DNA of 64,000 nt from Cliona cf. orientalis (lineage: Eukaryota; Porifera; Demospongiae; Clionaida; Clionaidae): the NCBI GenBank assembly GCA_963930775.1, contig OZ005696.1, positions 6,758,001 through 6,822,000 on the forward strand, written 5' to 3'. The first letter of the stretch is position 1, and each line of letters begins with the position of its first letter. Of this stretch, positions 1 to 10,122 are shown piece by piece. The notes below the pieces were generated by a model. It was not told the origin of the DNA. It ran no database searches and saw only the letters and a list, made by a program, of their open reading frames with translations. Made by a program: the position numbers and the translations under genes.

Positions 1-1246
1 GAGTTGAGGCTAGGAATAGGGAGCGAGTGGCTGAAAGAGTTGTGATTAGAAGGTTATTGGAAGTTGTTGGTAAGCTAAAGTATGATGGTGTGTTGCCTTC
101 TGCATTGATGCTTGTCACAGTGCTGGGATAGATTTAGATTCTATCCTTACCTTTGCGTCTGCATGATCACGGAAAAAAATTGAAAGTTCGTAAGCTCAAT
201 GTAACGTAAGACAAGGTGTCGTATCATAATACCATAGTGTCATGGGTACATAATTTCCATACATTTGTATAGAAGCTACTACATTGACCCCTTGCCTGGG
301 AGTGGGCACTTGCCCGGGACACTACGGTAATAACTGTTAATATGTGATACGGCACACTTCTTGCTAACAAAACCACTATGACTCTGATGATAGTTTCTCT
401 AGTAGACATAATATTATTATGCATAATAATAATAATAATGTAATGCAGATACATTACTGAGACATTTTACTTACACTACCTACAGATATTCCATTTATCT
501 TGACGTTTGTCAACAACACTCCCAGAGTTGAAGGAAATGATGTAAGTATCAGCTTTGTAGCCAGCAAACCAGCCTACTCAGCCACCTGCCACCTGGGAAG
601 GAATCTTAGGAAAAACTGCACGGCTGGAAGTGTGGAGTTTACTAATGTTAAATCAGCTTCATATGTGTTCAGAGTGGTTGCTTTAGACAAGGAAAGATTT
701 GGGCATAAGATTATTGAAAGGCGCTTCATCCATGTACTAGGTAAGCGATTATCATCACAAGAATAAAATACTAAACTTACCAATCTAAAAATTGTAGCAA
801 CTGTGACAAATTTTATTATATTCATGCGCTGTCCTAGGCGAAGGCTCATTATCATGTGCAATTCATCTTATGAATGAAGGGGTGACTATCAGTGGCAGAA
901 ATGTTTCGATCACCTTTGTTGGAATTGGACCGGTCGAGTCCTACTTCTGTAGGATAGATGGATCACCCTTTCTACCATGTAAGTTTAATAAATTTATTAG
1001 TACGTACCACCACAGTGATCACAGATTCGAAATATGAATGCATGACTTGCTGATACAGCTTGAATCGCTTAGTAGTTACTTACCAAACACTGTGAGAGTA
1101 GCTACTCCATCATGTGTGACTGTATCTCTACAGGTAGTAGTCCAGTAGAGTATAGTAATCTTGAGCATGGAATTCACAAGGTTCGAGTGAAGTCACAGAA
1201 GTGTGGGGACAATGACAAGAGACTTTCTTTTAAGATAACAATCTAA
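1..1246 (+). CDS. Extracellular Ig-like/beta-sandwich repeat protein, 3' part
   Basis: This is the C-terminal part of a secreted or cell-surface protein that starts before the window. Exons are 1-69, 486-740, 838-978 and 1134-1246. All junctions are GT-AG and the codon phases agree: a split Asp codon at 69/486, a split Gly at 740/838 and a split Cys at 978/1134. The stop is TAA at 1244. Two related modules are visible: the end of exon 1 (ending RRLLEVV) aligns with the end of exon 2 (ending ERRFIHVL), each preceding a gtaagc donor. The last module carries FCRIDG...PCSSPVEYSNL...GIHKVRV, a cysteine-containing pattern that I recognise from extracellular beta-sandwich repeats of sponges and bacteria. 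No membrane segment or enzyme motif is present in the visible part. The function is unknown; an adhesion or recognition role is inference only. Confidence 0.6.
225..345. repeat. Dispersed repeat, copy 1
   Basis: It lies in an intron of the first gene. It resembles 23055-23165: both contain TTTGTATAGAA, CTACATTGACC and CCCGGGACACTAC in the same order and orientation. No coding capacity or terminal repeats were seen. Confidence 0.5.
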
Positions 1247-1704
1247 GACAGTGATAGTACCGATAAACCTTTTAGCTATAGAAAATTAACTGACATTCCC
1301 ATACTCATCGTGCTAACAGACTTTAATTAATGTTGCCTGTCATTGTTCACTGTTGAATTATCTGTTGTATTATTACAATGCGTGTGAGTCTTCAGTGGTT
1401 GTAATTTTACACTTGGCTTGGCTATTGGCTATGATGTGGCATGATGAAATGATTGTAGTAATCTCAAACAATTCAAGGGTATGACCCATGCAGGGCTCAT
1501 AATACAAACGGTATTTATAAATTGGGTATTGGGATTACACAGTATTTGTCAACGTTGAACAATTATCATAATTATCATAATTATGTGTTCTATGGGGTTT
1601 CAGATTTATAACACAACATTATAAATTTATACTTGGATACTGTATTCAAAACAAAAAGTCATCCATATCACTATAATATTATATTCATGCCATAAGGTTA
1701 GCTA
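1247..1704. other. Convergent intergenic spacer
   Basis: AT-rich spacer between the 3' ends of two converging genes. I see no gene or repeat with clear ends in it. Confidence 0.5.
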
Positions 1705-2709
1705 CTACTGTACATAGATCTCTAGCTGTGCGATTGGTGAGTCTTCATCTTCTGTGCTTTGATCTCCGCATATGCGCACCTCGATATCATCCACTGTTGG
1801 TTTGGGCAGTGTCACAGAGAACCAAGGGGGATTATGGAACGAGCAACATGTACTCTGGAAGCAGTTCATTCCATCCCATAGTGGATCGTCTTTGTAGAAT
1901 CTACTCCTGTTGTGTGTTGGATCGTGATCGCCTGTCTCACAAAAGTAGTTCTGTCCAACAAAGGCTGGTGGCTGCTGCCCACTGTCACACGGACACCTGT
2001 GTCTATTATTTACTTCATTGTTTCCATTTTCAAGCAAGCCAGCAGCGAACGTCCAGATATGCATTCGAGGATTGCCATGCGTCAAGCTAACTCCATCAAC
2101 GTACATGCCATCGATAGTCTCGGAAGGTTCTCCTGAATCATCGCTAGCGAAGCCATCTGGTGACCCTTGCTGATATCCAAGTGCTCTCCCACACACCTTG
2201 CTGTATTGGTATCCATCGACTGGAAAGAAGACAGCCGGGCAACTCGATCGAACCAGAACGGGCCGTCCGCAACACCTGATTGAACCTTCATAGCCTCTCC
2301 AACCTCGGGGACATTCCTGTGCTGGATCAGTCATATCAAGGTCGATGATCTTGTTCCAGAGTCCGTCCCCACAATCGGAGATGTTGAAAAGTGTTACTGT
2401 AGGCTGCTTGGTAGGAGGTGGGTTTGTTGGATCAGATGGACCATTAGTAACTTTCACTTGACCTTGGTTGCTGGAACTAGGTGCAGCTTTACTTAGACCA
2501 GCACCACCCAAGATGAGTCCTATCAACGCGATGACCAGTGCCACGACAGTCAGCACCAGGAGAACAATGGCAGCAGTCTTTCTACACAATCTGCTTGGAG
2601 GAGAAGAGTGCTTCATACCTTGGTAGGGATCGAACTCTTGGTCATCGTCGTCGTCATCATCTTTTTCTTCAAACTGCACCAACGGTTCTGTATCTTCACC
2701 AAATGACAT
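1705..2709 (-). CDS. Type II membrane protein with Cys-rich ectodomain (paralog 1)
   Basis: Intronless gene for a 334-residue single-pass protein. The N-terminal tail is acidic, with a run of Asp near residues 17-23. A hydrophobic segment at about 46-70 is followed by a Pro/Thr/Ser stalk and a domain of about 220 residues. That domain is shared by all five neighbours: CGDGLW, QECPRGWRGY, RCCGRP, YQYSKVCGRA, YVDGVSLTHGNPR, HIWTFAAGL, FFCETGD-type and DPLWDG motifs, then VRICGDQ...EDSPIAQLEIYV at the end. Regularly placed cysteines and NxS/T sites fit an extracellular, disulfide-bonded fold. I recognise the domain as widespread in predicted sponge and cnidarian proteins but know no assigned function. 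The start is the ATG at 2709. It is the most diverged member of the array. Confidence 0.8.
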   Translation of the reverse strand: MSFGEDTEPLVQFEEKDDDDDDDQEFDPYQGMKHSSPPSRLCRKTAAIVLLVLTVVALVIALIGLILGGAGLSKAAPSSSNQGQVKVTNGPSDPTNPPPTKQPTVTLFNISDCGDGLWNKIIDLDMTDPAQECPRGWRGYEGSIRCCGRPVLVRSSCPAVFFPVDGYQYSKVCGRALGYQQGSPDGFASDDSGEPSETIDGMYVDGVSLTHGNPRMHIWTFAAGLLENGNNEVNNRHRCPCDSGQQPPAFVGQNYFCETGDHDPTHNRSRFYKDDPLWDGMNCFQSTCCSFHNPPWFSVTLPKPTVDDIEVRICGDQSTEDEDSPIAQLEIYVQ

Positions 2710-2954
2710 AGCTAGTGAGAGATGGTTAGCTAGCTACAGTAGCTGCTATATTGTTCAACAGTACGTAGATTGCTATAGTCCACTCTAGCAGTTGTTTCTA
2801 GTGGGTGTTGCATGTGATGTTTGTGCCACGGATCCGTGCAAAAAAAGAGGCGTGTTGTGCGAAGGATGGGATAGTGGTATTCATTGATAATGAATTATCT
2901 AACCCTTTGGACCACATGCATACCTGCAACATAGTATATAGGATATAGTTGTAT

Positions 2955-3263
2955 CAGGAGTACATTACTAGGAGTGTGCAACGCATACAATAGTAGTGCA
3001 AACATCTCTTTCCAGATTTGACATCACAACCACCCTTGTACATGGGCCTGAATATCATTAGAAGGTACTTAAGTTGCAACCACTAAGTTATATTCTGTAT
3101 AGCTGCAGCTGCAGTTAGTTACTGATAGGACAGTGCAGACACAACCTTCATGGCTTCATGGTTTTAGTGGTTGCACATTAATGATATTCTGTGATGTCAA
3201 ATCTGGAAAGAGATGTTTGCACTACTCATGTGTGCGTTGCACACTCCTAGTAATGTACTCCTG
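2955..3263. mobile_element. Foldback/MITE with about 75-bp inverted arms
   Basis: The left arm (CAGGAGTACATTACTAGG from 2955, then TAGTGCAAACATCTC) is matched in reverse complement by the right arm, which ends CCTAGTAATGTACTCCTG at 3263. The arms are near-perfect over roughly 75 bp. The interior of about 150 bp has no ORF. It sits between paralogs 1 and 2. Confidence 0.8.
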
Positions 3264-3486
3264 GTTGTATGTATGATTGTTTTGTAGGATTTCTCTACAT
3301 GCATAGTACACACCACCTGGCCTTACATTTTTGCTGTAGCCAAGAAACCACAATAATATGGTGTAACAGCTGTGTATTTTCATATTGAAATAATCTAGCC
3401 ACCATTGAAGAGGTGACCAAGATATACCAATAACTGTTAATAAAAAAAGGTTAAACAAATGAAACTAGTGGCAAACAATAAAATAC

Positions 3487-4656
3487 TTATTTCTGTACAT
3501 AAATCTCTAGCAGTGCAATCGGTGAGTCTTCATCACCAGTACCCTGGTCTCCACATATGCGTACCTCGATATCGTCAGTAGTGGGGCTATCAAGCTGAAC
3601 GTGGAACCAGGGTGGGTTGTTGAAAGCACAGCACGTGGCATTATGGCAGTCTCTTCCATCCCACAGTGGATCGTCGTCATAAAACCTCGTTAGTTCAACA
3701 TTTGGAGTGTCGTCCCCTGTCTCACAGAAGTAGTTGTTGCCGACGAAATTGGGAGGACTTGCTCCACCATCACACGGACAGTTGTGGATATCGTTACTAC
3801 CACTCCTTTCATGCAGGCCCACTGCAAATGTCCAAATGTGCGTACGAGGATTTCCGTGAGTCACACTTACACCGTCTATATAGATACCATTCACCGTTTC
3901 GTGATCAGGTTCTGCATTATTGACGCTACTGAAGCAGTCTGGGGAGCCAATCTGGTACCCAGTGGCTCGTCCACACACCTTACTGTACTGATATCCATTG
4001 GTGCTGTAGTAAACGGATGGGCAACTTGATCTTGATGAAGCTGGTCGTCCGCAGCACCTTACTGGATTGTCAAAGCCCCTCCATGGTCGCGGACACTGCT
4101 GTGAGGGATCACTCATATCAAAATAGGCCACTTGCATCCACTGACCGCTGCCACAATCTGATTTGCTGACCAGCGGATAGTTGGGTGGAGTAGTACTGCC
4201 AGTCGTGGGTTTGTTGGTATTAGCAGATGTGGTCGGGGGAATGGAGGAAGCACTGGCCGGTGCGAGAGTTGGAGGTGCCTTCTGTAATCCAGCTGCACTC
4301 AGTACTAGACCAAGAAATGCAGCTATCACAGCTACTGCAGCCACCACAACTAGAAAGATGAGGACGATCTTCATTAAGAATCCACTGTTAGCAAAAGTAT
4401 ACTGCCTCTGTTTCATCATGAGAATGGAAGGCTCTTCAGCATCACCGTCATCATCCTCTAGGCTTATATGCTGGACCATTGGTTCATCTTCATCTTCGGT
4501 TGAATCAGCGTCTTTTTCCTTGCTGGCACTCAGCTTTAAGAGCGGTTCATCGTCATCAGCAGTACGTTTGCCTTTTTCAGAGCCACCAAGCTGGAGCAAT
4601 GGCTCATCCGTATCGGCTTCCTGGCCAAACTGGAGCAACGGCTGGGAACCATCCAT
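3487..4656 (-). CDS. Type II membrane protein with Cys-rich ectodomain (paralog 2)
   Basis: Intronless, 389 residues from the ATG at 4656; the two codons upstream of it are open but lack an ATG. It has the longest cytoplasmic tail of the array, about 94 residues and very acidic. The tail repeats a short motif: QPLLQF, DEPLLQL, DEPLLKL and DEPMVQH. Two of these fit DxxLL, known in other animals as a GGA-adaptor sorting signal, so endosomal or lysosomal trafficking is a possible inference. A membrane segment at about 95-120 and a Thr/Pro stalk follow. The shared ectodomain begins CGSGQWMQVAYFDMSDP and ends VRICGDQGTGDEDSPIALLEIYVQK. The ligand and role are unknown. Confidence 0.8.
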   Translation of the reverse strand: MDGSQPLLQFGQEADTDEPLLQLGGSEKGKRTADDDEPLLKLSASKEKDADSTEDEDEPMVQHISLEDDDGDAEEPSILMMKQRQYTFANSGFLMKIVLIFLVVVAAVAVIAAFLGLVLSAAGLQKAPPTLAPASASSIPPTTSANTNKPTTGSTTPPNYPLVSKSDCGSGQWMQVAYFDMSDPSQQCPRPWRGFDNPVRCCGRPASSRSSCPSVYYSTNGYQYSKVCGRATGYQIGSPDCFSSVNNAEPDHETVNGIYIDGVSVTHGNPRTHIWTFAVGLHERSGSNDIHNCPCDGGASPPNFVGNNYFCETGDDTPNVELTRFYDDDPLWDGRDCHNATCCAFNNPPWFHVQLDSPTTDDIEVRICGDQGTGDEDSPIALLEIYVQK

Positions 4657-5192
4657 ATTCAACTTTGTACATACGGGCTAGCAATAGAGGCGGTTGCAGT
4701 TAGTTGATGAGATTTATGGCATAGGTGGGTGTAGGGAGTAAAAAGGAGGTGTATTCTTGGTTCGTTATATAATGATTGATTATTCATACCTCTGCTCTCA
4801 TAGAATGTTCCAAACAAACAACAGTGAATGGGCGTAATCTGAGTGCTTGTGATAATATAATAGAATACATTATGTGTAGGTGTACGTTTTGCAAGTTATG
4901 AATAGAACTTTATGCATGTGAAGAGCATGCCGAGAGTGTTCACACAGTATCTAGTGCTTATTTGTATTCTCCACCTCCTTTGGTCTTTTGCAGTTTACAT
5001 AGACTAGTAGATTTGACATGCATTATTATGATCATTAAAATCGACATTTTTGTGTATAGCACGATAGCTTTATAAAAGCAATTACAGGGCAAGACACAAA
5101 GTGCACGCGAGTAGGACAATATAATACAAGCAATAGGACATGTGAAACTCAATAATAATATGCTATCATGTCATTTAGGAATCGACTAGAAA
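4657..5192. other. Intergenic spacer
   Basis: AT-rich spacer containing the presumed promoter of paralog 2 (near 4657-4800) and the 3' flank side of paralog 3. I see no gene and no repeat with clear ends. Confidence 0.4.
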
Positions 5193-6179
5193 CTATTGGA
5201 TGTATATTTCAAGGAACTGAAGTGGTGTATCCTCATCACCAGTGCTTTGATCTCCACATATGCGCACTTCAATGTCATCGTATGTAGGCACGGGTAGTTT
5301 TGTACTGAACCACGGAGGAGAATTAAAGGGGCAGCCTGTTGTATTCGGACAATTGGCTCCATTCCATAGTGGGTCTTGGTCGTAGAACTTGTGAAGTTCG
5401 AACCGTGGATCATGATCACCTGAACCACAGAAAAAGTTCCCACCTACATAATTAGGTTGCTGCCTCCCTCCTTCACAGGGACAGTTATTGCTGTTTCTGT
5501 TCTCGCCGGTAAACAGACCTGCAGCAAAGGTCCAGATGTGAGTGCGAGGGCTCCCATGAGTCATGCTGATGCCATCCACATAGATGCCGTCAAGTGTCGT
5601 GTCGAAATCTGTGCTACCAAATCCATCGGGTGACCCCTTCTGATAGCCAAGAGCTCTCCCACACACACTGCTGTATTGCTTCCCATTAGAACTGAAGTAG
5701 ACAGTTGCACAGGATGATCTCGAAGTCACTGGTCTTCCACAGCTTCTAACCGGGTCTGAGTATCCTCTCCAGGCATGAGGGCACTGTTGGTTTGGGTCGC
5801 TCATGTTGAGGTAGGCGATTCTCACCCAGTCTCCGTAACCACAGTTGGATCTGTCTCCTTGTGGCCGCTGTGAACTTTGGGTTACTGGTGAACTGGTAGT
5901 ACTTGAGCTTGGAACACTTGAGCTCGAGGTTGGAGGTGGAAGTGAGGCATATATCTTTGCCTTTTGGTATGATGCAGCACCCACTGCAAGAGCTATTACT
6001 GTGATCAGTATAGCAATGATTGCTGCCAAACCAGCGAAGGCTAGTATGAGTTTCACTGAGAAGCTAGCCTCTGGAGCAGCTGTCCTGCTTGTCTTGGCGC
6101 TGACTGGCATATCTGCATCTGAATCGTCACCTTCGTACTTCTGCATTGGTCCAAATCCAGTAATATCTCCTTCGGACAT
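5193..6179 (-). CDS. Type II membrane protein with Cys-rich ectodomain (paralog 3)
   Basis: Intronless, 328 residues from the ATG at 6179 (MSEGDITGFG); the codons upstream are open but start with TTG. It has a short acidic tail, a hydrophobic segment at about 45-68, a Ser/Thr-rich stalk and the shared domain: CGYGDWVRIAYLNMSDPNQQ, RSCGRPV, YSSVCGRALGYQ, DGIYVDGISMTHGSPR, HIWTFAAGL, CPCEGG, FFCGSGD, DPLWNG. It ends VRICGDQSTGDEDTPLQFLEIYIQ. It departs from its neighbours at the CC position after PVR (SC instead of CC) and at the late CC position (TGCPF instead of TCC), so one disulfide present in the others may be missing here. Confidence 0.8.
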   Translation of the reverse strand: MSEGDITGFGPMQKYEGDDSDADMPVSAKTSRTAAPEASFSVKLILAFAGLAAIIAILITVIALAVGAASYQKAKIYASLPPPTSSSSVPSSSTTSSPVTQSSQRPQGDRSNCGYGDWVRIAYLNMSDPNQQCPHAWRGYSDPVRSCGRPVTSRSSCATVYFSSNGKQYSSVCGRALGYQKGSPDGFGSTDFDTTLDGIYVDGISMTHGSPRTHIWTFAAGLFTGENRNSNNCPCEGGRQQPNYVGGNFFCGSGDHDPRFELHKFYDQDPLWNGANCPNTTGCPFNSPPWFSTKLPVPTYDDIEVRICGDQSTGDEDTPLQFLEIYIQ

Positions 6180-6633
6180 AGCTAGGACCAATAAGTAGCG
6201 TACTGGCAGTGCAACTGCTTTGCTTTGATACTATTGAAGTCAGGGGGTGTGTTCCAAAATTCCAGACACCACATGCATGAATTTGGTATAATAATCACAT
6301 CAGTGAATAGCTGATAGAGTATTGACCTCTTGTTTTTGAGCTCACGATTACACCCCTTTCTGGTTACGTATGAATGGCTTCACAATACACAACCTGCACA
6401 AACAAACAACAGCTTCTCTAGGTGTACACCTGTACAGCTAGTACTAGTAGTTTTGGGGGATCAATGCATAACTACTTTGTAGTAGCTACTGATGTAGGGT
6501 AGAGGGTATTAATTTTGGTCAAGCAAGTGTATAATAATAACGTCCAGGTACTTGGAGTATTTTCATTTAAAAAACACAAAATTGTGGTTATTATAGCCTA
6601 AAGGAAATAGTGTGTGTACAAAAAGTTAATACA
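6180..6633. other. Intergenic spacer
   Basis: Spacer between paralogs 3 and 4. It should hold the upstream region of paralog 3; no distinct element was recognised. Confidence 0.4.
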
Positions 6634-7602
6634 CTATTGTACGTATAGTTCCAGCATAGCTATTGGTGAGTCTTCATCGCCAGTTCTCTGGTCACCACAG
6701 ATACGAACCTCTATAGCGTCAGTGGTGGGGTTACTCAGCTGGATATTGAACCACGGTGGATTATTCTGTGAGCAGCATGTGGAATTATGGCAGTCCTTGC
6801 CATCCCATAGTGGATCATCTCCAAAGAACCGGTGTAGTTCAACACTTGGGGTATCATCACCAGTCTCACAAAAGAAGTTATTGCCAACGAAAGGAGGAGG
6901 TCTTGCTCCACCATCACACGGACAGTTGTGGGCATCATTACCACCCCTCTCATGGAGTCCCACCGCAAATGTCCAAATGTGTCTGCGAGGATTTCCGTGA
7001 GTCACGCTTACTCCGTCTACGTAAATACCATTCACAGTTTCAGTAGAAGGTTCAGCATTTACGATACTAGCAAAACCATCTGGTGATCCCTGCTGGTAGC
7101 CAGTTGCTCTTCCACACACCTTGCTGTACTGGTACCCATATGTTTCGAAGAAGACGGCAGGGCAGCTTGATCTATCAGTGACTGGTCGTCCACAGCATCT
7201 AACTGGAGAAGTGTAGCCCCTCCATCCTCTTGGACACTCCTGTGCTGGGTCACTCATGTCAAAATAGGCAATTCTCTTCCACTGTCCATCGCCACATTCT
7301 GACTTGCGGATGAATTGTGGTACTGATTGTGTAGCAGCTGAGGTAGGTTGTGATGGTGGCACAGAAGTAGCTATTACAGTAACAGTAGTACCTCCATTGG
7401 TGTTGGTTTTGTTGGTTAGACCAGCAATGCCCAAAGCAAAGGCTGCCACTGCCAGTGCTATGATAGAGGCTATTAGAACACCACAACACACTGCAACACT
7501 TTTCTTGTTGATGACACCTATAGGAATCACAACTGCATTTTCTGCCGAAACTCCAGACTCTGAGTGCACCGGTGAATACTGTCCATATCTTCTGGAAGAC
7601 AT
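6634..7602 (-). CDS. Type II membrane protein with Cys-rich ectodomain (paralog 4)
   Basis: Intronless, 322 residues with the ATG at 7602. The short tail contains YSPVHSESG, shared with paralog 5. The membrane segment is at about 36-60, followed by a Thr-rich stalk. The ectodomain begins CGDGQWKRIAYFDMSDPAQE and ends VRICGDQRTGDEDSPIAMLE. The middle of the ectodomain (about 6980-7280) is almost identical in DNA sequence to the same part of paralog 5, while tail, membrane segment and stalk differ. This points to a recent duplication or to gene conversion confined to the ectodomain. Confidence 0.8.
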   Translation of the reverse strand: MSSRRYGQYSPVHSESGVSAENAVVIPIGVINKKSVAVCCGVLIASIIALAVAAFALGIAGLTNKTNTNGGTTVTVIATSVPPSQPTSAATQSVPQFIRKSECGDGQWKRIAYFDMSDPAQECPRGWRGYTSPVRCCGRPVTDRSSCPAVFFETYGYQYSKVCGRATGYQQGSPDGFASIVNAEPSTETVNGIYVDGVSVTHGNPRRHIWTFAVGLHERGGNDAHNCPCDGGARPPPFVGNNFFCETGDDTPSVELHRFFGDDPLWDGKDCHNSTCCSQNNPPWFNIQLSNPTTDAIEVRICGDQRTGDEDSPIAMLELYVQ

Positions 7603-7955
7603 GGCTGCCTAGTTATTAAACCTGTGACTCAGTAATCAGAATCTACTATGTGGTGAACTCTAGCTTCCTGCAGCCCGAGGCTTAAAGGGGGTGTGGTCCA
7701 TGTGTGATTGGTATGCTATGAATGTCATTCTGTTATGTAATTTGTTATCCTGTAGTTTTCATGATAGCAGCTATAAGTAAAATCAATGCAGCCACATGAT
7801 ATCATAGATCAGAAGAATTTTGTAATATTTTTATTAATGTTTTGCGTGGGATATTGGTGTATTAATTCATGCAAATTTAAAGTATTCAATATTTTTCAAG
7901 GGTACTAGTACTGTGGTTCTCTAATCGAACGAAACAGAAGACTTAGTACATATAG
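7603..7955. other. Intergenic spacer
   Basis: Spacer between paralogs 4 and 5 with no recognised gene or repeat. Confidence 0.4.
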
Positions 7956-8936
7956 CTACTGTACATATAGCTCAAGCTGAGCGATTGGTGAATCTTCGTC
8001 ACCCGTTCTCTGATCTCCACAGATGCGCACCTCTATGGCATCAGTTGTGAGGCTGCCCACCCGCACTGTGAAGTATGGTGGTCCATTCAGCAAGCAGCAG
8101 GTTGTGTTGTGACAGTCATAACCATCCCAGAGTGGATCATCATCATAGAATCTGTGTAGTTGAACATTTGGAGTATCGTCTCCTGTTTCACAGAAGTAGT
8201 TATTACCGACGAAAGGAGGAGGGCTTGCTCCACCATCGCACGGACAGTTATTGTGGTTATTAGTATTGCCCGATCCCTTCTCATGAACACCAACAGCAAA
8301 TGTCCAAATGTGTCTGCGAGGATTTCCGTGAGTGACGCTTACTCCGTCTACGTAAATACCATTCACAGTTTCAGTAGAAGGTTCAGCATTTACGATACTA
8401 GCAAAACCATCTGGTGATCCCTGCTGGTAACCAATTGCTTTTCCACACACCTTGCTGTACTGGTACCCATATGTTTCGAAGAAGACAGCAGGACAACTCG
8501 ATCTATCAGTGACTGGTCGTCCACAGCACCTAACTGGGGAAGTGTAGCCCCTCCATCCTCTTGGACACTCCTGTGCTGGGTCACTCATGTCAAAGTAGGC
8601 AATTCTTTTCCACTGTCCATCTCCACATTCTGGCTTGCTGAAAAAGCCTACAACTGGCGGCTTTGTTGGTACGGTAGATTGTGGTCTCTGTTGTGTGGTA
8701 CCTGCAGGAGTGCTAGTCGTAGCTTGGTATCCAGGCTGCAGGCTAGTCTTTGGTTTGAGTTGTAGACTGGCAATGCCCAATGCAAATGCTGCTATTGCTA
8801 GTACAGCAACAAAGATTGCAGCAGCAACAAGAATCATTACAGCTGTTTTCACAGTGATGCCTCCCTGAGGAGCACTGGTAACACCCACCCTTCCTCCAGA
8901 CTCAGAATGTAGAGGCGAGTACTTTTTGGAGGACAT
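7956..8936 (-). CDS. Type II membrane protein with Cys-rich ectodomain (paralog 5)
   Basis: Intronless, 326 residues with the ATG at 8936. The tail MSSKKYSPLHSESGG is like that of paralog 4. The membrane segment is at about 31-57 and is followed by a Thr/Pro/Gln stalk. The complete ectodomain begins CGDGQWKRIAYFDMSDPAQE and includes CCGRPVTDRSSCPAV, YVDGVSVTHGNPRRHIWTF, CPCDGGASPPPFVG, YFCETGD and DDPLWDG, ending VRICGDQRTGDEDSPIAQLE. It is the first gene of the head-to-tail array in transcription order. All five genes lack introns, whereas the neighbouring transporters have them, so the array may descend from a retrocopied ancestor (inference). Confidence 0.8.
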   Translation of the reverse strand: MSSKKYSPLHSESGGRVGVTSAPQGGITVKTAVMILVAAAIFVAVLAIAAFALGIASLQLKPKTSLQPGYQATTSTPAGTTQQRPQSTVPTKPPVVGFFSKPECGDGQWKRIAYFDMSDPAQECPRGWRGYTSPVRCCGRPVTDRSSCPAVFFETYGYQYSKVCGKAIGYQQGSPDGFASIVNAEPSTETVNGIYVDGVSVTHGNPRRHIWTFAVGVHEKGSGNTNNHNNCPCDGGASPPPFVGNNYFCETGDDTPNVQLHRFYDDDPLWDGYDCHNTTCCLLNGPPYFTVRVGSLTTDAIEVRICGDQRTGDEDSPIAQLELYVQ

Positions 8937-9298
8937 TTCGTAGCTTTGTAAATTTTCACCACCAGGCTGTTCTCAGTAGCAGCTGAATCAAGCAATAAAC
9001 CTCAAAGGGGGCGTATCCCTATCTACTCCTACCCTGCTATGAATATCTTCAAATTATCCATACGCAGCCTATCAAAATCTATAAATTCCTGGCGACTTTG
9101 TAGCAGGACTAAGCACAGCACAGCAGCTGATATAAAGAGGAGGCACAACCGCTGACAAGTATTATACTAGATAGCCTTCTCCTAAAAGGGCGTCCGCGCG
9201 CGGCTTATAGGCTATTTAGCATTGAAGAAATGGTGGGTGTGGCCTGGGGTCTGTGTATAATAATAATAATATTATGGTATATACGTTATTTAAGTACA

Positions 9299-9867
9299 TT
9301 AAGGCCAAGCAAAGTTAATTAATAGTTTCTCAGGCCCGCCCGCATCAAATTTTGAGAAAGTAAGACTTTTTTATTTATTTTTCACGTGAGCAGTCACGTG
9401 TTAATTAATTTAATTAACAGACAAAAATTGGAATGTACAGTAAAGAGTTTATGAAACTAACTGTTTTCTGGCATCTCGAGACTGTTTGTTTGACATCTCA
9501 CAACTGAAGTCTCCGTGAAAGTGGTACTTAGCCAGCAGCTAGCTAGCTATTTTCTTCAAAGATGATGACGTCATCTGGTGCAGGCTAAACTTGTCATCTT
9601 ACAAGGTTAGTACGACTGATGAAACTTTTCTCTACTAAATAGAAAGCTAAACTTGATTGTTAGGCTAGACATTCTTTCTGATTGGACTTCAATACTTGTA
9701 TTTCAGCACTAGCTTGTGTATCAACCACGTGTAGCACTAGCGAAAATGGGCGTGGCCACTAGCGCCACGCCCATTTTTCATTAAAAAATAAAATAAAAAG
9801 CCGCCTCCCGCATGGGTTTTGAAATTTGAAAGCCTGAGAAACTAGTAATTAAGTTTGTTTGGCCTAA
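9299..9867. mobile_element. MITE-like element with long degenerate inverted ends
   Basis: The left end (TTAAGGCCAAGCAAAGTTAA, then TAGTTTCTCAGGC) is matched in reverse complement by the right end (TTAGGCCAAACAAACTTAA, then TAGTTTCTCAGGC). Both continue into AT-rich tracts. A GC-rich palindrome around 9746-9776 (GGGCGTGGC...GCCACGCCC) lies inside. There is no ORF. It separates the Cys-rich array from the first transporter gene. Confidence 0.6.
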
Positions 9868-10122
9868 AAACTGCAAAAATTAATATCTAAATAAAGTATT
9901 AACTATAAGCGGTAATAATATTATGACTGCATGATGAATGGCATCATAATCTCGAACCCAGACCCCTCCCTTTTTCTCAGCGCTGGATGTATTGCATCAG
10001 CGCGCGTGCAGCCCCGCCCCCGCCTCACTTGGCATGCGCAACACGTGTATTACGATACCGTACCGATATCCACGGTGCAGGTGCAAAAACACAAGTTTAG
10101 AGCTAGCATACACAAAGGAGAG

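Noticed and set aside
4181-4681. 166-codon open frame antisense to paralog 2
   Set aside because: It mirrors the acidic and Ser-rich coding sequence of the real minus-strand gene and matches no family.
9931-10122. N-terminal extension of transporter copy 1
   Set aside because: The frame is open upstream, but the five paralogs align only from MxWWKxWxSN and the upstream part has no counterpart in them.
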